Below, piece by piece: positions 13,704-14,512 of a DNA stretch of 14,512 nucleotides. The first letter of the stretch is position 1. Every line of letters begins with the position of its first letter. The DNA comes from JBBCJT01 sp037190665 (GTDB lineage Bacteria; Pseudomonadota; Alphaproteobacteria; Acetobacterales; Acetobacteraceae): NCBI GenBank assembly GCA_037190665.1, contig JBBCJT010000200.1, positions 1-14,512 of the forward strand, in the 5' to 3' direction. The notes beneath the pieces are model-generated. The model saw nothing but the letters and a program-made list of their open reading frames with translations, did not search any database and was not told where the DNA came from. The position numbers and the translations under genes are program-made.

Positions 13704-14512
13704 ATGCAGTTCAGCCGGCTGATCAATGTCGTGGGCGTGCACACCGAAGGTGAGCTGAACGAGGTGATCACGGGCGGTGTGCTGGACGTGCCCGGCCGCA
13801 CCATGTTCGACAAGGCCCGCTATCTCGAGATGAAGGCCGACGAGCTGCGCCAGTTCCTGCTGCACGAGCCGCGCGGCAAGGTCACGCAATGCGTGAACCT
13901 GATCCTGCCGTCGACGCATCCGGAGGCGGTGGCCGGCTTCGTGATCATGGAATCGGCGTCCTATCCGCCGATGTCGGGCTCCAACACGATCTGCACCGCG
14001 ACGGCACTGCTTGCGACCGGGATGGTGCCGATGCAGGAGCCGGTCACCGAATTCGCACTTGAAGCACCGGGCGGCCTGATCCGCGTGAAGGCCCGATGCG
14101 TCAACGGCCGCTGCGAAAGCGTCACGCTGCGCAACGTACCGTGCTTCGTGTTCGGGCTGGACCGGCCTGTGGAAGTGACCGGCCTGGGGACGGTCCGCAC
14201 GGATGTCGCCTATGGCGGGATGATCTACGCGATGGTCGATGCACGCGCGCTGGGCTTCGCGCTCGACCCGTCCGAGGCGAAGGATCTTGTCGCGGTGGGC
14301 GAGCGGATCAAGGCCGCCGCCGCCGAGCAATGCCCCGCGCGGCATCCTGAGAACCCCGAGATCCACACGATCAACCAGACCCTGTTCGCCGGCCCCGTCG
14401 AACGCGAGTCCCGCGGCCTCACGGCGCGCAACACGGTGGTCGTCTCCCCCGGGCGGCTGGACCGTTCGCCCTGCGGCACGGGCACTAGCGCGCGTCTGGC
14501 CATCATGCACGC
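13704..14512 (+). CDS. Proline racemase family protein (Ser/Cys type), C-terminus cut by window edge
   Basis: The first 269 residues of a family usually about 330-350 long are visible. Family members racemise proline, epimerise 4-hydroxyproline or dehydrate trans-3-hydroxyproline, using a pair of acid/base residues. The second catalytic motif is present as DRSPCGTGTSAR (253-264, Cys257). The first, normally M-C-G-H, reads M90-S91-G-S93, so the first Cys is Ser and the following His is Ser. This Ser/Cys variant forms its own subgroup, and the exact reaction should not be assumed to be proline racemisation. The ATG has GGGAGAGG about five bases upstream, 25 bases after the SDR stop, so it is third in the cupin operon. 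The gene runs off the right edge. Confidence 0.92.
   Translation, partial: MQFSRLINVVGVHTEGELNEVITGGVLDVPGRTMFDKARYLEMKADELRQFLLHEPRGKVTQCVNLILPSTHPEAVAGFVIMESASYPPMSGSNTICTATALLATGMVPMQEPVTEFALEAPGGLIRVKARCVNGRCESVTLRNVPCFVFGLDRPVEVTGLGTVRTDVAYGGMIYAMVDARALGFALDPSEAKDLVAVGERIKAAAAEQCPARHPENPEIHTINQTLFAGPVERESRGLTARNTVVVSPGRLDRSPCGTGTSARLAIMH

Noticed and set aside
13647..14510. 287-codon minus-strand frame antisense to the racemase-family gene
   Set aside because: His/Arg-rich shadow translation; the plus strand has conserved catalytic motifs.

Overview
The window comes from a GC-rich bacterium, most likely an alphaproteobacterium. The basis is the strong G/C third-position bias, the dense accessory catabolic genes and the mix of families present (M19 dipeptidase, family-5 solute-binding proteins, proline racemase family, LacI and TetR regulators). 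No rRNA, tRNA, IS element, phage gene or CRISPR array is visible, so the genus cannot be fixed. All long spans are coding, and no gene-free stretch reaches 300 bases. Two features are cut by the window edges: the TetR regulator at the left and the proline-racemase-family gene at the right.

Left module (1-4998). The C-terminal part of a TetR regulator runs into a convergent CocE/NonD (X-Pro dipeptidyl-peptidase-like) hydrolase, and the two coding regions overlap at their 3' ends. The hydrolase is divergent from a two-gene operon: an M19 dipeptidase-like protein and a Sec-exported family-5 substrate-binding protein, joined by an ATGA overlap. The intergenic region carries a perfect 8-2-8 palindrome, CCATACAG-CA-CTGTATGG, on top of a plausible promoter; it is the obvious candidate TetR operator. 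A 13-bp perfect hairpin at 5019-5050 separates this module from the next.

Middle module (5067-11013, minus strand). A four-gene operon reads, in transcription order: family-5 substrate-binding protein with a twin-arginine-like signal, small stand-alone GAF protein, 675-aa alpha/beta-hydrolase-domain protein (Abhydrolase_10 type), and a 592-aa protein joining a glutamate-mutase-E-like barrel to a C-terminal cobalamin-binding domain (DxHxxG present). Three of the four genes use GTG starts.

Right module (11208-14512, plus strand). A divergent LacI-family regulator is followed by cupin, short-chain dehydrogenase and proline-racemase-family genes. The promoter of the minus operon contains the palindrome GAAAACGTTTTC, and the promoter in front of the cupin gene contains GAAAACCTTTAC at exactly the same position between the -35 and -10 boxes. 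This predicts that the LacI protein coordinates both arms.

Read together, the LacI-controlled genes look like an uncharacterised catabolic pathway: binding protein for uptake, ester/amide hydrolysis, B12-dependent carbon-skeleton or amino-group rearrangement, oxidation by the SDR, and epimerisation or dehydration by the racemase-family enzyme. The substrate is unknown; an amino-acid or imino-acid derivative is the most natural guess. The cobalamin mutase-like fusion and its regulon are the most interesting content.
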